Position numbers and translations under genes: made by a program. Under the pieces are notes generated by a model. That model had not been told where the DNA came from. It saw only the letters and a list, made by a program, of their open reading frames with translations, and searched no databases. From Desulfobulbaceae bacterium (lineage in GTDB: Bacteria > Desulfobacterota > Desulfobulbia > Desulfobulbales > Desulfobulbaceae), in the NCBI GenBank assembly GCA_007121995.1, contig SKJK01000118.1, positions 1 through 6,469 on the forward strand: a stretch of 6,469 nt of DNA, written 5' to 3'. Position 1 is the stretch's first letter. The number at the start of each line of letters is the position of its first letter. Shown here in pieces: positions 1 through 5,829 of this stretch.

Positions 1-337
1 AGGTGGTACTGTTGGTCAGAATCGCAAGCGGCTTGCTGGTTATTTTTTTAAGATGAAGGAGTATTTCTCCCAGTCCCAGGTGCAGGGTTGGTTCACCTTT
101 GGCGGTAACGGTGAACACATCAATGGAATCAAGACGACTGCGATCGGAGCAAAAGGCATTGATCTCGGCTATGATCTCGTCGGTCGGTGTATAGAGTCCA
201 CGCCTGTTGACGAGGGCTGCGTTTGCCCCTGCTTCGCAATAAATGCAATTGAGATTGCACAGTTTTTTTGAAAACAGGTCAATGCCGAGGGAACGGCCGA
301 GTCGCCGGGAATTCACCGGTCCGAAGATATATTTCAT
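1..337 (-). CDS. Radical SAM protein, COG0731-like (partial, C-terminus beyond left edge)
   Basis: This is the first 112 residues of a radical SAM iron-sulfur enzyme read on the minus strand; the rest lies outside the window. It begins MKYIFGPVNSRRLGRSLGID, the characteristic opening of the COG0731 family (related to the TYW1 radical SAM domain). The cluster motif CX3CX2C follows at Cys27, Cys31 and Cys34 (CNLNCIYCE) and should bind the 4Fe-4S cluster that cleaves S-adenosylmethionine. A GEPTL segment at about residues 81-85 matches the SAM-contacting glycine motif. The ATG at 335-337 is chosen because family members start just before the FGP-SRRLG block; a weak GGTGG lies three bases upstream. 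The protein is probably cytoplasmic. Substrate and reaction cannot be told from this fragment. It is transcribed away from lptD, so it is not in that operon. The family call is firm and the function is open. Confidence 0.93.
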   Translation of the reverse strand, partial: MKYIFGPVNSRRLGRSLGIDLFSKKLCNLNCIYCEAGANAALVNRRGLYTPTDEIIAEINAFCSDRSRLDSIDVFTVTAKGEPTLHLGLGEILLHLKKITSKPLAILTNSTT

Positions 338-492
338 ACACCACCGCGATCGGTTGATGCTGCCGCGAAACGTCCCGAAAAAAGATGGTGTTTCCGCAAG
401 CCATGGAAAAACAGGCTATTAGGCATGGTATTGAACGTCCGTTACTTAAACTAATTTCCCCGGCGACGCAAGGCAAATCTACGACTTTTCCC

Positions 493-521
493 TTGACACG
501 GCAACGGTGGCCACGTACATT
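493..521 (+). promoter_or_regulatory. Putative sigma70-type promoter for lptD
   Basis: A perfect -35 hexamer TTGACA (493-498) is followed after exactly 17 bases by TACATT (516-521), which matches four of six positions of the -10 consensus. Transcription would start near 528, giving a leader of about 135 bases before the GTG at 663. The -35 is preceded by TTTTCCC, and the same 12-mer TTTTCCCTTGAC recurs at the second promoter candidate (5671-5682). The call rests on consensus match alone. Confidence 0.6.
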
Positions 522-646
522 CGGCAGTGGCATTTGTGATTGTTTTCGTTATTGTTTTTGATCCATCTGAATTCGCCGGCCTGTTGCAACGCGATTGTGC
601 ACAGAGACTTCGGTGATGGAATCCTTTTTATCCCACTTCAACTTCC

Positions 647-653
647 AGAGGAG
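647..653 (+). promoter_or_regulatory. Ribosome binding site that decides the lptD start
   Basis: AGAGGAG lies nine bases before the GTG at 663-665. It is the only strong Shine-Dalgarno sequence near the 5' end of the frame. It favours GTG 663 over the TTG at 540, which would add 41 residues ahead of the signal peptide. Confidence 0.75.
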
Positions 654-662
654 CTGATCGAG

Positions 663-2984
663 GTGAAGCATTGTATCCTGTCCTCCCCGATCGTTGCACT
701 TGTTTTTCTCCTTGTTGTCGGTTTTTTCCATATCCCAGCGGCGTTATCGGCAGTTACCGCCGATGCTGAGCAGTGGGAAATAACGGCAGACAAAATGACC
801 AGATTCGAGGACCCCCCCAGCCTCATTGCCGAAGGTAATGTCATTTTAGAGAAAAAAGAGATCGTGACCAGAACACGGGCCGCTGCACGCCCTTCCCGTT
901 GGGATGATCTTCTCGGCGAGGATGTCGAAGAAGAGCCTGCGGAGGAGGAGATCGAGGCGGAGACCTACACCCAGACCACTGTTCTGACCACCATCAAGGC
1001 TGACTGGATGACCTATGATCTCGATCTCGGACAGGTCAGGGCCCGCGGCAATGTGTTGATCGACATTGGACCTGATCGGCTACGGGCCGAATCCGGCAGT
1101 ATCAACCTCAATGATGCCACAGGCACCTTTGAAAACGCTGCCATCATCAGAGAACACATGGATATGCACCTGCAGGGACGGGTGATTGAGAAAACCGGCG
1201 AGGTGACCTATCATATAGAAGACGGATGGATCATTACCTGTAAATTGAAGGAAGGACAAACACCACCTTGGAGTTTTGCGGCAACCGATACCAAAATCAC
1301 CGACGGCGGTTACGCATTCCTCAAACATGCCACCTTCAGGGTCAAGGATGTTCCTATTCTTTATACACCCTATATGATTCTGCCGGCAAAACGACAGCGG
1401 CAGACCGGTTTTCTCTTTCCTTCCGTTTTTTTCTCCGACCGTGACGGAAGCGGCGTTGAAGCTCCTTTTTTCGTCAATATTTCCCCTAACATGGATATGA
1501 CCCTGTATCCACGCTACATGGTCAACCGTGGCCTTATGACCGGTGTTGAGTTCCGCTATGTTGCCGATGAAAACAGCAAGGGTATGTTCATGGGCAATTA
1601 TCTGTACGATGATCTCTCCGATCCTTCAGAGGTCGACTATTACCGGGACGGCCGCTTCACCCACGACAATAAGGACAGATACTGGCTCCGGGGTAAGGTC
1701 GATCAGGATTTTGGGGAGTGGATAACCCGTCTCGATCTCGATATCGTCTCGGACATGGATTACCTGCGGGAATTTGACAGCGGCAAGACCGGTATATCAG
1801 TCAGTCAGGAGCGCTACATCGAGACCTTTGGGCGTGGATTCAGGGACCGGACCAACAGGTACCGGGACAACACCTTCAGTGTGCTCCGATCCTGGGACAA
1901 CGGTTCTTCCCTGCGAGGCGAGTTCCTGGCGATCAACGATGTCAGCGATGTGACCTATACTCCGGATCAACCCTCAGCTATCTGGAAACTACCGTCTCTG
2001 TCCTATTCCGGCCTCATGCCGGTTGCCGCTCTCCAGGGGACTGATTTTTCCTGGGATACTGAATATGTTCATTTCTGGCGGGAAGAGGGGGTCGGCGCCC
2101 ACCGTTTTGACCTCTTTCCTCGGGTGAGTACCGCCGTACCGCTGACACCCTACCTGGAGACCACCCTCAGGGGTGGGGTACGGGATACCCTGTACCTGAT
2201 CCAGGATAATGGTGCCACAGCATGGCAGGAAACCGATTCTGAAAATCGTTTTCTCTACACCCTGGGAGGTGAGGTCGGCACAACCATGAAGCGCGATTTC
2301 GGCTTGGGCTTGGGGACCATCAACAGCTTGAACCATACCTTCAGGCCTTTCGTGTCCTACACCTATACCGATATCCCCAATCAGGTTACCCTGCCCAGGT
2401 TTGACAGTGTCGATACCTTGGGCGAAGAGAATATAATTAATTATGGTATCAATAATTTTTTTGATGCCTCCGGTTCACGCAACGGTCGCTGGTATGAGCG
2501 CCGGTACGCCTATCTCAGGGTACAGCAGGGCTATGACCTGCGCAGTGAGAAAAGTGATGAGCCGTTTACCGATCTGAGTTTTGACACTGGCCTCTATCCT
2601 CTGCAGGCCATGCGACTGCGGTACAGAACCAATATCGACATGTATGGGGACGGCGCCTATTTCCATGCAGTGGAAGGCGAGTTCAACAGTAATCGGGGTG
2701 ATCACTACTTGCTTGATTATCGGTATAACTCACGCAATGATACCAACTCCATCACCGCTCGGACCTGGTATAATCTGCCGTATCACCTTGCTGTGGGATA
2801 CAGCATTGAGCGTGCCATTGAAGCCAGCGAGACCTTGGAAGAGAGATTCAGCCTGCGGTATCAGCCGGGGTGCTGGTCGGTTGAATTTTCTTCGGAGAGC
2901 ACACCCGGTGATCAGACGGTGATGCTGACTTTTCATCTGGCCCATATCGGTTCACCACTGGGAATCGGCCTCCCCGGGTATTGA
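663..2984 (+). CDS. lptD: LPS-assembly protein LptD (outer-membrane LPS translocon)
   Basis: LptD, with the lipoprotein LptE, inserts lipopolysaccharide into the outer leaflet of the outer membrane. The frame gives 773 residues from GTG 663, close to the family's usual length. A signal peptide covers about residues 1-30 (hydrophobic 8-28, likely cut near ALSA). A periplasmic LptA-like beta-jellyroll follows (about 37-240), marked by WEITAD and two GNV repeats at 59 and 130. The OstA_C beta-barrel then runs to the C-terminus. The jellyroll-barrel junction LPAKRQRQTGFLFP (240-253) and NISPNMDMTLYPRYM (272-286) closely resemble the Escherichia coli segments SGFLIP and NIAPNMDATITPHYM. The mature protein has only two cysteines, Cys193 and Cys737, at positions matching E. 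coli Cys173 and Cys725. An acidic insert at 81-100 (12 Asp/Glu in 20) sits inside the jellyroll. It is the first gene of the plus-strand cluster. Confidence 0.96.
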   Translation: MKHCILSSPIVALVFLLVVGFFHIPAALSAVTADAEQWEITADKMTRFEDPPSLIAEGNVILEKKEIVTRTRAAARPSRWDDLLGEDVEEEPAEEEIEAETYTQTTVLTTIKADWMTYDLDLGQVRARGNVLIDIGPDRLRAESGSINLNDATGTFENAAIIREHMDMHLQGRVIEKTGEVTYHIEDGWIITCKLKEGQTPPWSFAATDTKITDGGYAFLKHATFRVKDVPILYTPYMILPAKRQRQTGFLFPSVFFSDRDGSGVEAPFFVNISPNMDMTLYPRYMVNRGLMTGVEFRYVADENSKGMFMGNYLYDDLSDPSEVDYYRDGRFTHDNKDRYWLRGKVDQDFGEWITRLDLDIVSDMDYLREFDSGKTGISVSQERYIETFGRGFRDRTNRYRDNTFSVLRSWDNGSSLRGEFLAINDVSDVTYTPDQPSAIWKLPSLSYSGLMPVAALQGTDFSWDTEYVHFWREEGVGAHRFDLFPRVSTAVPLTPYLETTLRGGVRDTLYLIQDNGATAWQETDSENRFLYTLGGEVGTTMKRDFGLGLGTINSLNHTFRPFVSYTYTDIPNQVTLPRFDSVDTLGEENIINYGINNFFDASGSRNGRWYERRYAYLRVQQGYDLRSEKSDEPFTDLSFDTGLYPLQAMRLRYRTNIDMYGDGAYFHAVEGEFNSNRGDHYLLDYRYNSRNDTNSITARTWYNLPYHLAVGYSIERAIEASETLEERFSLRYQPGCWSVEFSSESTPGDQTVMLTFHLAHIGSPLGIGLPGY

Positions 2985-3021
2985 TCAGATTCTTCTGCCT
3001 GCCAGCGGATTATTACCCGAC

Positions 3022-3981
3022 ATGTACAGCATCGATGTCTTCAATGGTGATGCGGATGGCATTTGCGCTCTGGTGCAACTGCGCCTGCACATTCCCCGTG
3101 CCAATGCCCGGCTGATTACCGGTGTCAAACGTGACGTTCGTTTGCTGGGCCGCCTGACCGAGGTGGTAGACGGTGAAATCACCGTGCTCGATATTTCCCT
3201 GGATCGGAACCGGGAAGATTTGGAGCGTCTGCTGGCGGCCGGCAACCGTATCCTGTACATCGACCACCACTTCAGTGGTGTTCTGCCCGTCTCACCCCGG
3301 CTCGACGCCCACATTGACCCTTCTTCCGACGTCTGTACCGCCCTGCTCGTTGATCGGATGTTGGCCGGGCAGTACAGCTCCTGGGCCATCGCCGGGGCTT
3401 TCGGTGATAATCTCGACGAAGTCGCCTTGACCCTTGCCGAGAGAAAGGGTCTGGACGCCGCCACGATCCGCAGTCTCCATGAGGTCGGCCTGCTTCTCAA
3501 TTACAATGGCTACGGCTCTTCCCTGAGCGACCTGTTAGTCGACCCAGCCGACCTGTTTGCCGAAGCTCTCCGTTTTGCCGATCCGCTGGTTTTTCATCGT
3601 GACTCCACTTTGCTGCAAAAAATTCGCCGAGGTTATCATGATGATATGGAACGGGTGGCTGATTTGCGGCCCATGCGGATCGGTCCGACAGGCCGGGTGT
3701 TTCAGCTTCCCGAAGCAGACTGGGCCAGGCGGGTGGTGGGGGTCTTTTCCAATCAGATTGCCCGGGACCGTCCTGAGATGGCGCATGCTGTCTTAACCGC
3801 CAATCAGGATAGCAGTTGGCTGGTCAGTGTGCGAGCGCCGCTGGCCACCCGTCAAGGGGCCGACGCTTTATGTCGACAGTTTTCCACCGGTGGCGGCCGG
3901 GCCGGCGCCGCCGGCATCAACCGGTTGGCCCCGCAGGACCTGGAAATGTTTCTTTCCCGGTTTTTCCAACACTTTTCTTGA
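3022..3981 (+). CDS. DHH-family phosphoesterase, substrate unknown
   Basis: A 319-residue soluble protein of the DHH phosphoesterase superfamily (RecJ, NrnA and exopolyphosphatase relatives), which hydrolyse phosphodiester or phosphoanhydride bonds with two metal ions. The motifs run in order: I, FNGDADG (7-13, Asp10 and Asp12); II, VLDIS (55-59, Asp57); III, the name-giving DHH (81-83); IV, GAFGDN (125-130, Asp129). The C-terminal DHHA1-type domain carries GGRAGAAGIN (291-300), where relatives usually have GGHxxAAG, so the histidine is arginine here. Motif I also has Asn8 where many members carry histidine. There is no signal peptide, so it acts in the cytoplasm. The start fits the family, whose motif I lies close to the N-terminus, but the only upstream SD-like sequence (AGCGGA, 3004-3009) is weak and distant. 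It begins 37 bases after lptD and is probably co-transcribed. A nanoRNA or small-nucleotide substrate is possible but not shown. Confidence 0.9.
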   Translation: MYSIDVFNGDADGICALVQLRLHIPRANARLITGVKRDVRLLGRLTEVVDGEITVLDISLDRNREDLERLLAAGNRILYIDHHFSGVLPVSPRLDAHIDPSSDVCTALLVDRMLAGQYSSWAIAGAFGDNLDEVALTLAERKGLDAATIRSLHEVGLLLNYNGYGSSLSDLLVDPADLFAEALRFADPLVFHRDSTLLQKIRRGYHDDMERVADLRPMRIGPTGRVFQLPEADWARRVVGVFSNQIARDRPEMAHAVLTANQDSSWLVSVRAPLATRQGADALCRQFSTGGGRAGAAGINRLAPQDLEMFLSRFFQHFS

Positions 3982-4137
3982 AATGAGGCTGGGTGCTTTG
4001 CACCTGTTCACCAGCGCTTTCTCTGAGGATACCCAGGTGGCCGGACAAATGGTGGATCTTTCCACGGTGGTCAGACCCTTCGGGCATAGGGTACACTGGG
4101 AGACGGTTACAATTGTGCACTGACCCTGTTCCTGCTT
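3982..4137 (+). other. Gap between the DHH gene and mltA
   Basis: These 156 bases hold no strong Shine-Dalgarno sequence, no intrinsic terminator and no convincing promoter. A short GTGGA-TCTT-TCCAC hairpin (4052-4065) is too weak to call a terminator. One 46-codon frame (3983-4123) begins one base after the DHH stop; it lacks a ribosome binding site and a recognisable sequence. Readthrough from lptD-DHH into mltA is possible, but the gap is wide for a tight operon. Confidence 0.5.
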
Positions 4138-5355
4138 ATGCAACAATGTCCCTTTACGGCTCCACCGCCCCCTTCTTTCCGACCACCGGCAAAAAATCCC
4201 GTCTCCGCCATCCTCTGGTTGCGGGATCACGTCCGCTGCCAAGTGGGTCTGCTGATTGTGTTCCTGGCCTTGTCGTTTTTGCCGCTGCCGGCTGCGACTG
4301 CCGCATCGACATTGATATTTGAGGATGATCTCGACTACCAGGATCTGGATCAAGCCCTGGCCGTCAGTCTTGCCCATCTCCGCAATCGTCCCGGCACGAC
4401 CCGCTATACCGTGGCCGGGGAGTCAATCACCGTGGAGCGCCTCATTGATACCGCCGAGTCTTTTCGGCGGTTGATCGCTCAAAGACCCAGCTCAGCTGAA
4501 TTAAACCGTTTGATCCGACAGCAGTACACGGTTGTGCGTATTGACAGCGGGGCATCCCGTTCCCTGCTGGTCACCGGGTACTATCATCCCTATTTTCATG
4601 GCAGTCTCCAGCGGCGGCCTCCGTATCTGTACCCGCTGTACGGGGTTCCTGAAAGTCTGGTTGTGCGGCCCGTGGAGGGCGCCGGCATGGATATCGGCCG
4701 GCTTGAAAAAGGACGCTTTGTTCCTTTCTGGACCAGGGAGGAAATCGAGCGCGGCAACCTGCTACGGGGTTCCGAGCTGGTCTGGCTCAAGGACCGTTTT
4801 GATGCCTTTGTCCTCCATGTGCAGGGCTCAGGGGTGATTGTGCTCCCGGACGGTTCCCTGCGCCGGGTGCAATATGCGCGCAGCAATGGGCGACCGTACC
4901 GCAGTATCGGCAAGTACCTGGTGGATACCGGGCGGATGCAACTGGCCGATGTCACCATGGATTCCATCCGGCACTATCTGGATCAACACCCCGAGGAGCT
5001 TGACCTGATTCTGCACTGGAACCAATCGTTTATCTTTTTTCATTGGGCCGAGGCCGGTCCGGTCATCGGCAGCCTGGGAAGACCGCTGACCGCCGGCCGT
5101 TCCATCGCTGCTGACCACCGGTATTATCCCCCTGGTTCCCTGATCTTCCTTGCCAGCAGGCAACCGCTGCTCACCTCTGGCCAAGACCATGGCTGGCAAC
5201 CCCTGCAACGATTTGTCACTGTGCAGGATACCGGATCGGCTCTCAAGGGTCCCGCCCGCGTCGATCTTTTCTGGGGTGCCGGCGACCAGGCCGGCCGTGC
5301 CGCAGGTCGGATGAAAGAAGATGGTGCTGCCTATCTTTTGCTTCGCAAAAAATGA
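4138..5355 (+). CDS. mltA: Membrane-bound lytic murein transglycosylase A family (MltA)
   Basis: MltA cleaves the MurNAc-GlcNAc bond of peptidoglycan, forming 1,6-anhydro ends, and remodels the sacculus from the periplasm. The frame has 405 residues. The MltA domain contains TGYYHPYFHG (146-155), DAFVLHVQGSG (222-232), SNGRPYRSIGKYL (249-261) and NQSFIFFHW (295-303). The C-terminal 3D domain carries the three aspartates: Asp326 (ADHRYYPPGS), Asp364 (QDTGSALKG) and Asp376 (RVDLFWG). Asp364 aligns with the catalytic Asp308 of the E. coli enzyme as I recall that sequence. A hydrophobic segment at 37-55 ending PAATAA looks like a signal peptide with no lipobox cysteine, unlike E. coli MltA, which is a lipoprotein. 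The 35 residues before it are proline-rich and unusual, and there is no clear ribosome binding site at ATG 4138. The true start could be internal, for example TTG 4219 or GTG 4243, but neither has a better site. An in-frame stop at 4087-4089 limits upstream extension. Confidence 0.95.
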   Translation: MQQCPFTAPPPPSFRPPAKNPVSAILWLRDHVRCQVGLLIVFLALSFLPLPAATAASTLIFEDDLDYQDLDQALAVSLAHLRNRPGTTRYTVAGESITVERLIDTAESFRRLIAQRPSSAELNRLIRQQYTVVRIDSGASRSLLVTGYYHPYFHGSLQRRPPYLYPLYGVPESLVVRPVEGAGMDIGRLEKGRFVPFWTREEIERGNLLRGSELVWLKDRFDAFVLHVQGSGVIVLPDGSLRRVQYARSNGRPYRSIGKYLVDTGRMQLADVTMDSIRHYLDQHPEELDLILHWNQSFIFFHWAEAGPVIGSLGRPLTAGRSIAADHRYYPPGSLIFLASRQPLLTSGQDHGWQPLQRFVTVQDTGSALKGPARVDLFWGAGDQAGRAAGRMKEDGAAYLLLRKK

Positions 5356-5502
5356 ATTGACCAGAGCATAGCGGTGGCGCCGCATACATGTGAATATCTT
5401 CGCCAGCGCCTCTATTGCACATAAACATATCTTGTTTCTGCTGGACACTCCCTCACCTTTCCACATCCGGAAAATCCCGGTAGGCTGACTATGGACAACA
5501 AA

Positions 5503-5532
5503 CCACACGGCATGCTGATGCCATAGCTGTGG
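5503..5532. repeat. Imperfect inverted repeat (potential hairpin)
   Basis: CCACA (5503-5507) pairs with TGTGG (5528-5532), and inside it GGCAT (5509-5513) pairs with ATGCC (5518-5522) around the loop GCTG. This gives ten base pairs with an uneven internal loop of one base on the left and five on the right. No T-run follows on the plus strand, so it is not a standard terminator. It could be a protein-binding dyad or chance. Confidence 0.4.
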
Positions 5533-5598
5533 ACCAGGAGCAGCCTGTTCGAAAAATAACTCCTGCGTTTCTTTTCATCAAAAAAATTCCCTCCCTCA

Positions 5599-5615
5599 AA
5601 AGCTTCAAAAGCTTT
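5599..5615. repeat. Short inverted repeat AAAGCTT-CAA-AAGCTTT
   Basis: A perfect 7-bp inverted repeat with a 3-base spacer. Because AAGCTT is itself a palindrome, it also reads as a direct repeat of AAAAGCTT (5598-5605 and 5607-5614). The stem is AT-rich and no T-run follows, so it is a poor terminator. Significance is low. Confidence 0.35.
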
Positions 5616-5677
5616 GTCGCACAATCCATTTCAACACATCTGCCTGAAATATCGATTTATTCTCTTTCTGTTTTCCC

Positions 5678-5706
5678 TTGACCATAAATTTTTACCCCCC
5701 TATCCT
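5678..5706 (+). promoter_or_regulatory. Putative sigma70-type promoter for the exported-protein gene
   Basis: TTGACC (5678-5683, five of six consensus bases) is followed after exactly 17 bases by TATCCT (5701-5706, four of six). Transcription would start near 5713, giving a leader of about 117 bases before ATG 5830. The sequence just upstream repeats the TTTTCCCTTGAC found at the lptD promoter candidate. This makes the last gene its own transcription unit, separate from mltA. Confidence 0.55.
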
Positions 5707-5778
5707 CAAACTAGAAAATGTTTTTACACTCTATCCGGGATTGGTCAGAATAACGGCTCTCACAATTTTTTTCTCAGG

Positions 5779-5827
5779 TGATCAGCACTCTTTCTGACAT
5801 GTATTCCACTGATCAAAGAAAGGTGCT
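5779..5827 (+). promoter_or_regulatory. Leader with two overlapping inverted repeats, one covering the ribosome binding site
   Basis: Repeat A: AGCAC (5784-5788) plus CTTTCT (5790-5795) pair with AGAAAG (5817-5822) plus GTGCT (5823-5827), giving eleven pairs with one bulged T at 5789. Its right arm contains the Shine-Dalgarno sequence AAAGG (5819-5823), which lies six bases before ATG 5830. Repeat B: TGATCAG (5779-5785) pairs with CTGATCA (5809-5815). The two cross each other, so they are either alternatives or a pseudoknot. The pairing is read directly from the sequence; any switching or control role is inference. Repeat B could also be a DNA operator. Confidence 0.45.
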
Positions 5828-5829
5828 CT

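Larger units (their letters stand above)
338..662. other. Divergent intergenic region between the radical SAM gene and lptD
   Basis: These 325 bases separate two divergently transcribed genes and hold the control signals for both. On the plus strand there is one convincing sigma70-like promoter (493-521) and the lptD ribosome binding site (647-653). On the minus strand I found no promoter for the radical SAM gene as good as that one. Open frames here (a minus-strand frame over 279-533 and a plus-strand TTG-initiated extension from 540) have no recognisable protein character, and the first overlaps the radical SAM start. I see no riboswitch, tRNA or intrinsic terminator. Confidence 0.7.
5356..5829. 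other. Gene-free intergenic region after mltA
   Basis: These 474 bases carry no convincing gene and are visibly richer in A and T than the flanking genes, especially from 5560 on. Frames on the minus strand (for example 5412-5624, which starts at TTG) have no ribosome binding site and no family character. The region holds an imperfect hairpin (5503-5532), a small AAGCTT-based inverted repeat (5599-5615), a promoter candidate (5678-5706) and the leader of the next gene. I see no GC-stem-plus-T-run terminator for mltA; the T-run at 5766-5772 has no stem before it. Confidence 0.6.

Noticed and set aside
53..271. 72-codon plus-strand frame
   Set aside because: It is the antisense shadow of the radical SAM coding sequence, whose CX3CX2C and GEPTL motifs lie on the other strand.
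279..533. 84-codon minus-strand frame
   Set aside because: It overlaps the well-supported radical SAM start in another frame, has no family character, and runs through the likely lptD promoter.
540..662. Upstream extension of the lptD frame from TTG 540 (41 extra residues)
   Set aside because: It would place 41 non-signal residues before a good signal peptide and starts at a rare TTG with no ribosome binding site, while GTG 663 has AGAGGAG at ideal distance.
812..818. Run of seven C early in lptD as a possible phase-variation tract
   Set aside because: The frame is intact and encodes ordinary Asp-Pro-Pro-Ser; a seven-base run alone is weak evidence, and phase-varying an essential translocon is unlikely.
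4052..4065. GTGGA-TCTT-TCCAC hairpin between the DHH gene and mltA as a terminator
   Set aside because: Only five base pairs and no T-run after it.
3983..4123. 46-codon plus-strand frame starting one base after the DHH stop
   Set aside because: The position is suggestive of coupling, but there is no ribosome binding site, no hydrophobic or motif character, and no way to show coding here. Conservation in relatives would change this view.
4828..5508. 226-codon minus-strand frame opposite mltA
   Set aside because: Most of it mirrors the conserved MltA 3D domain, and its translation shows no domain of its own.
5412..5624. 70-codon minus-strand frame in the gap after mltA
   Set aside because: It starts at TTG with no binding site and has no recognisable features; it is likely a chance frame in AT-rich sequence.
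12..5749. Shared 11-mer TTGGTCAGAAT at 12-22 and 5739-5749
   Set aside because: One copy lies inside the radical SAM coding sequence and the contexts differ, so it is most likely coincidence.
5765..5773. T-run as an intrinsic terminator for mltA
   Set aside because: No GC-rich stem precedes it, and it lies downstream of the promoter candidate for the next gene.
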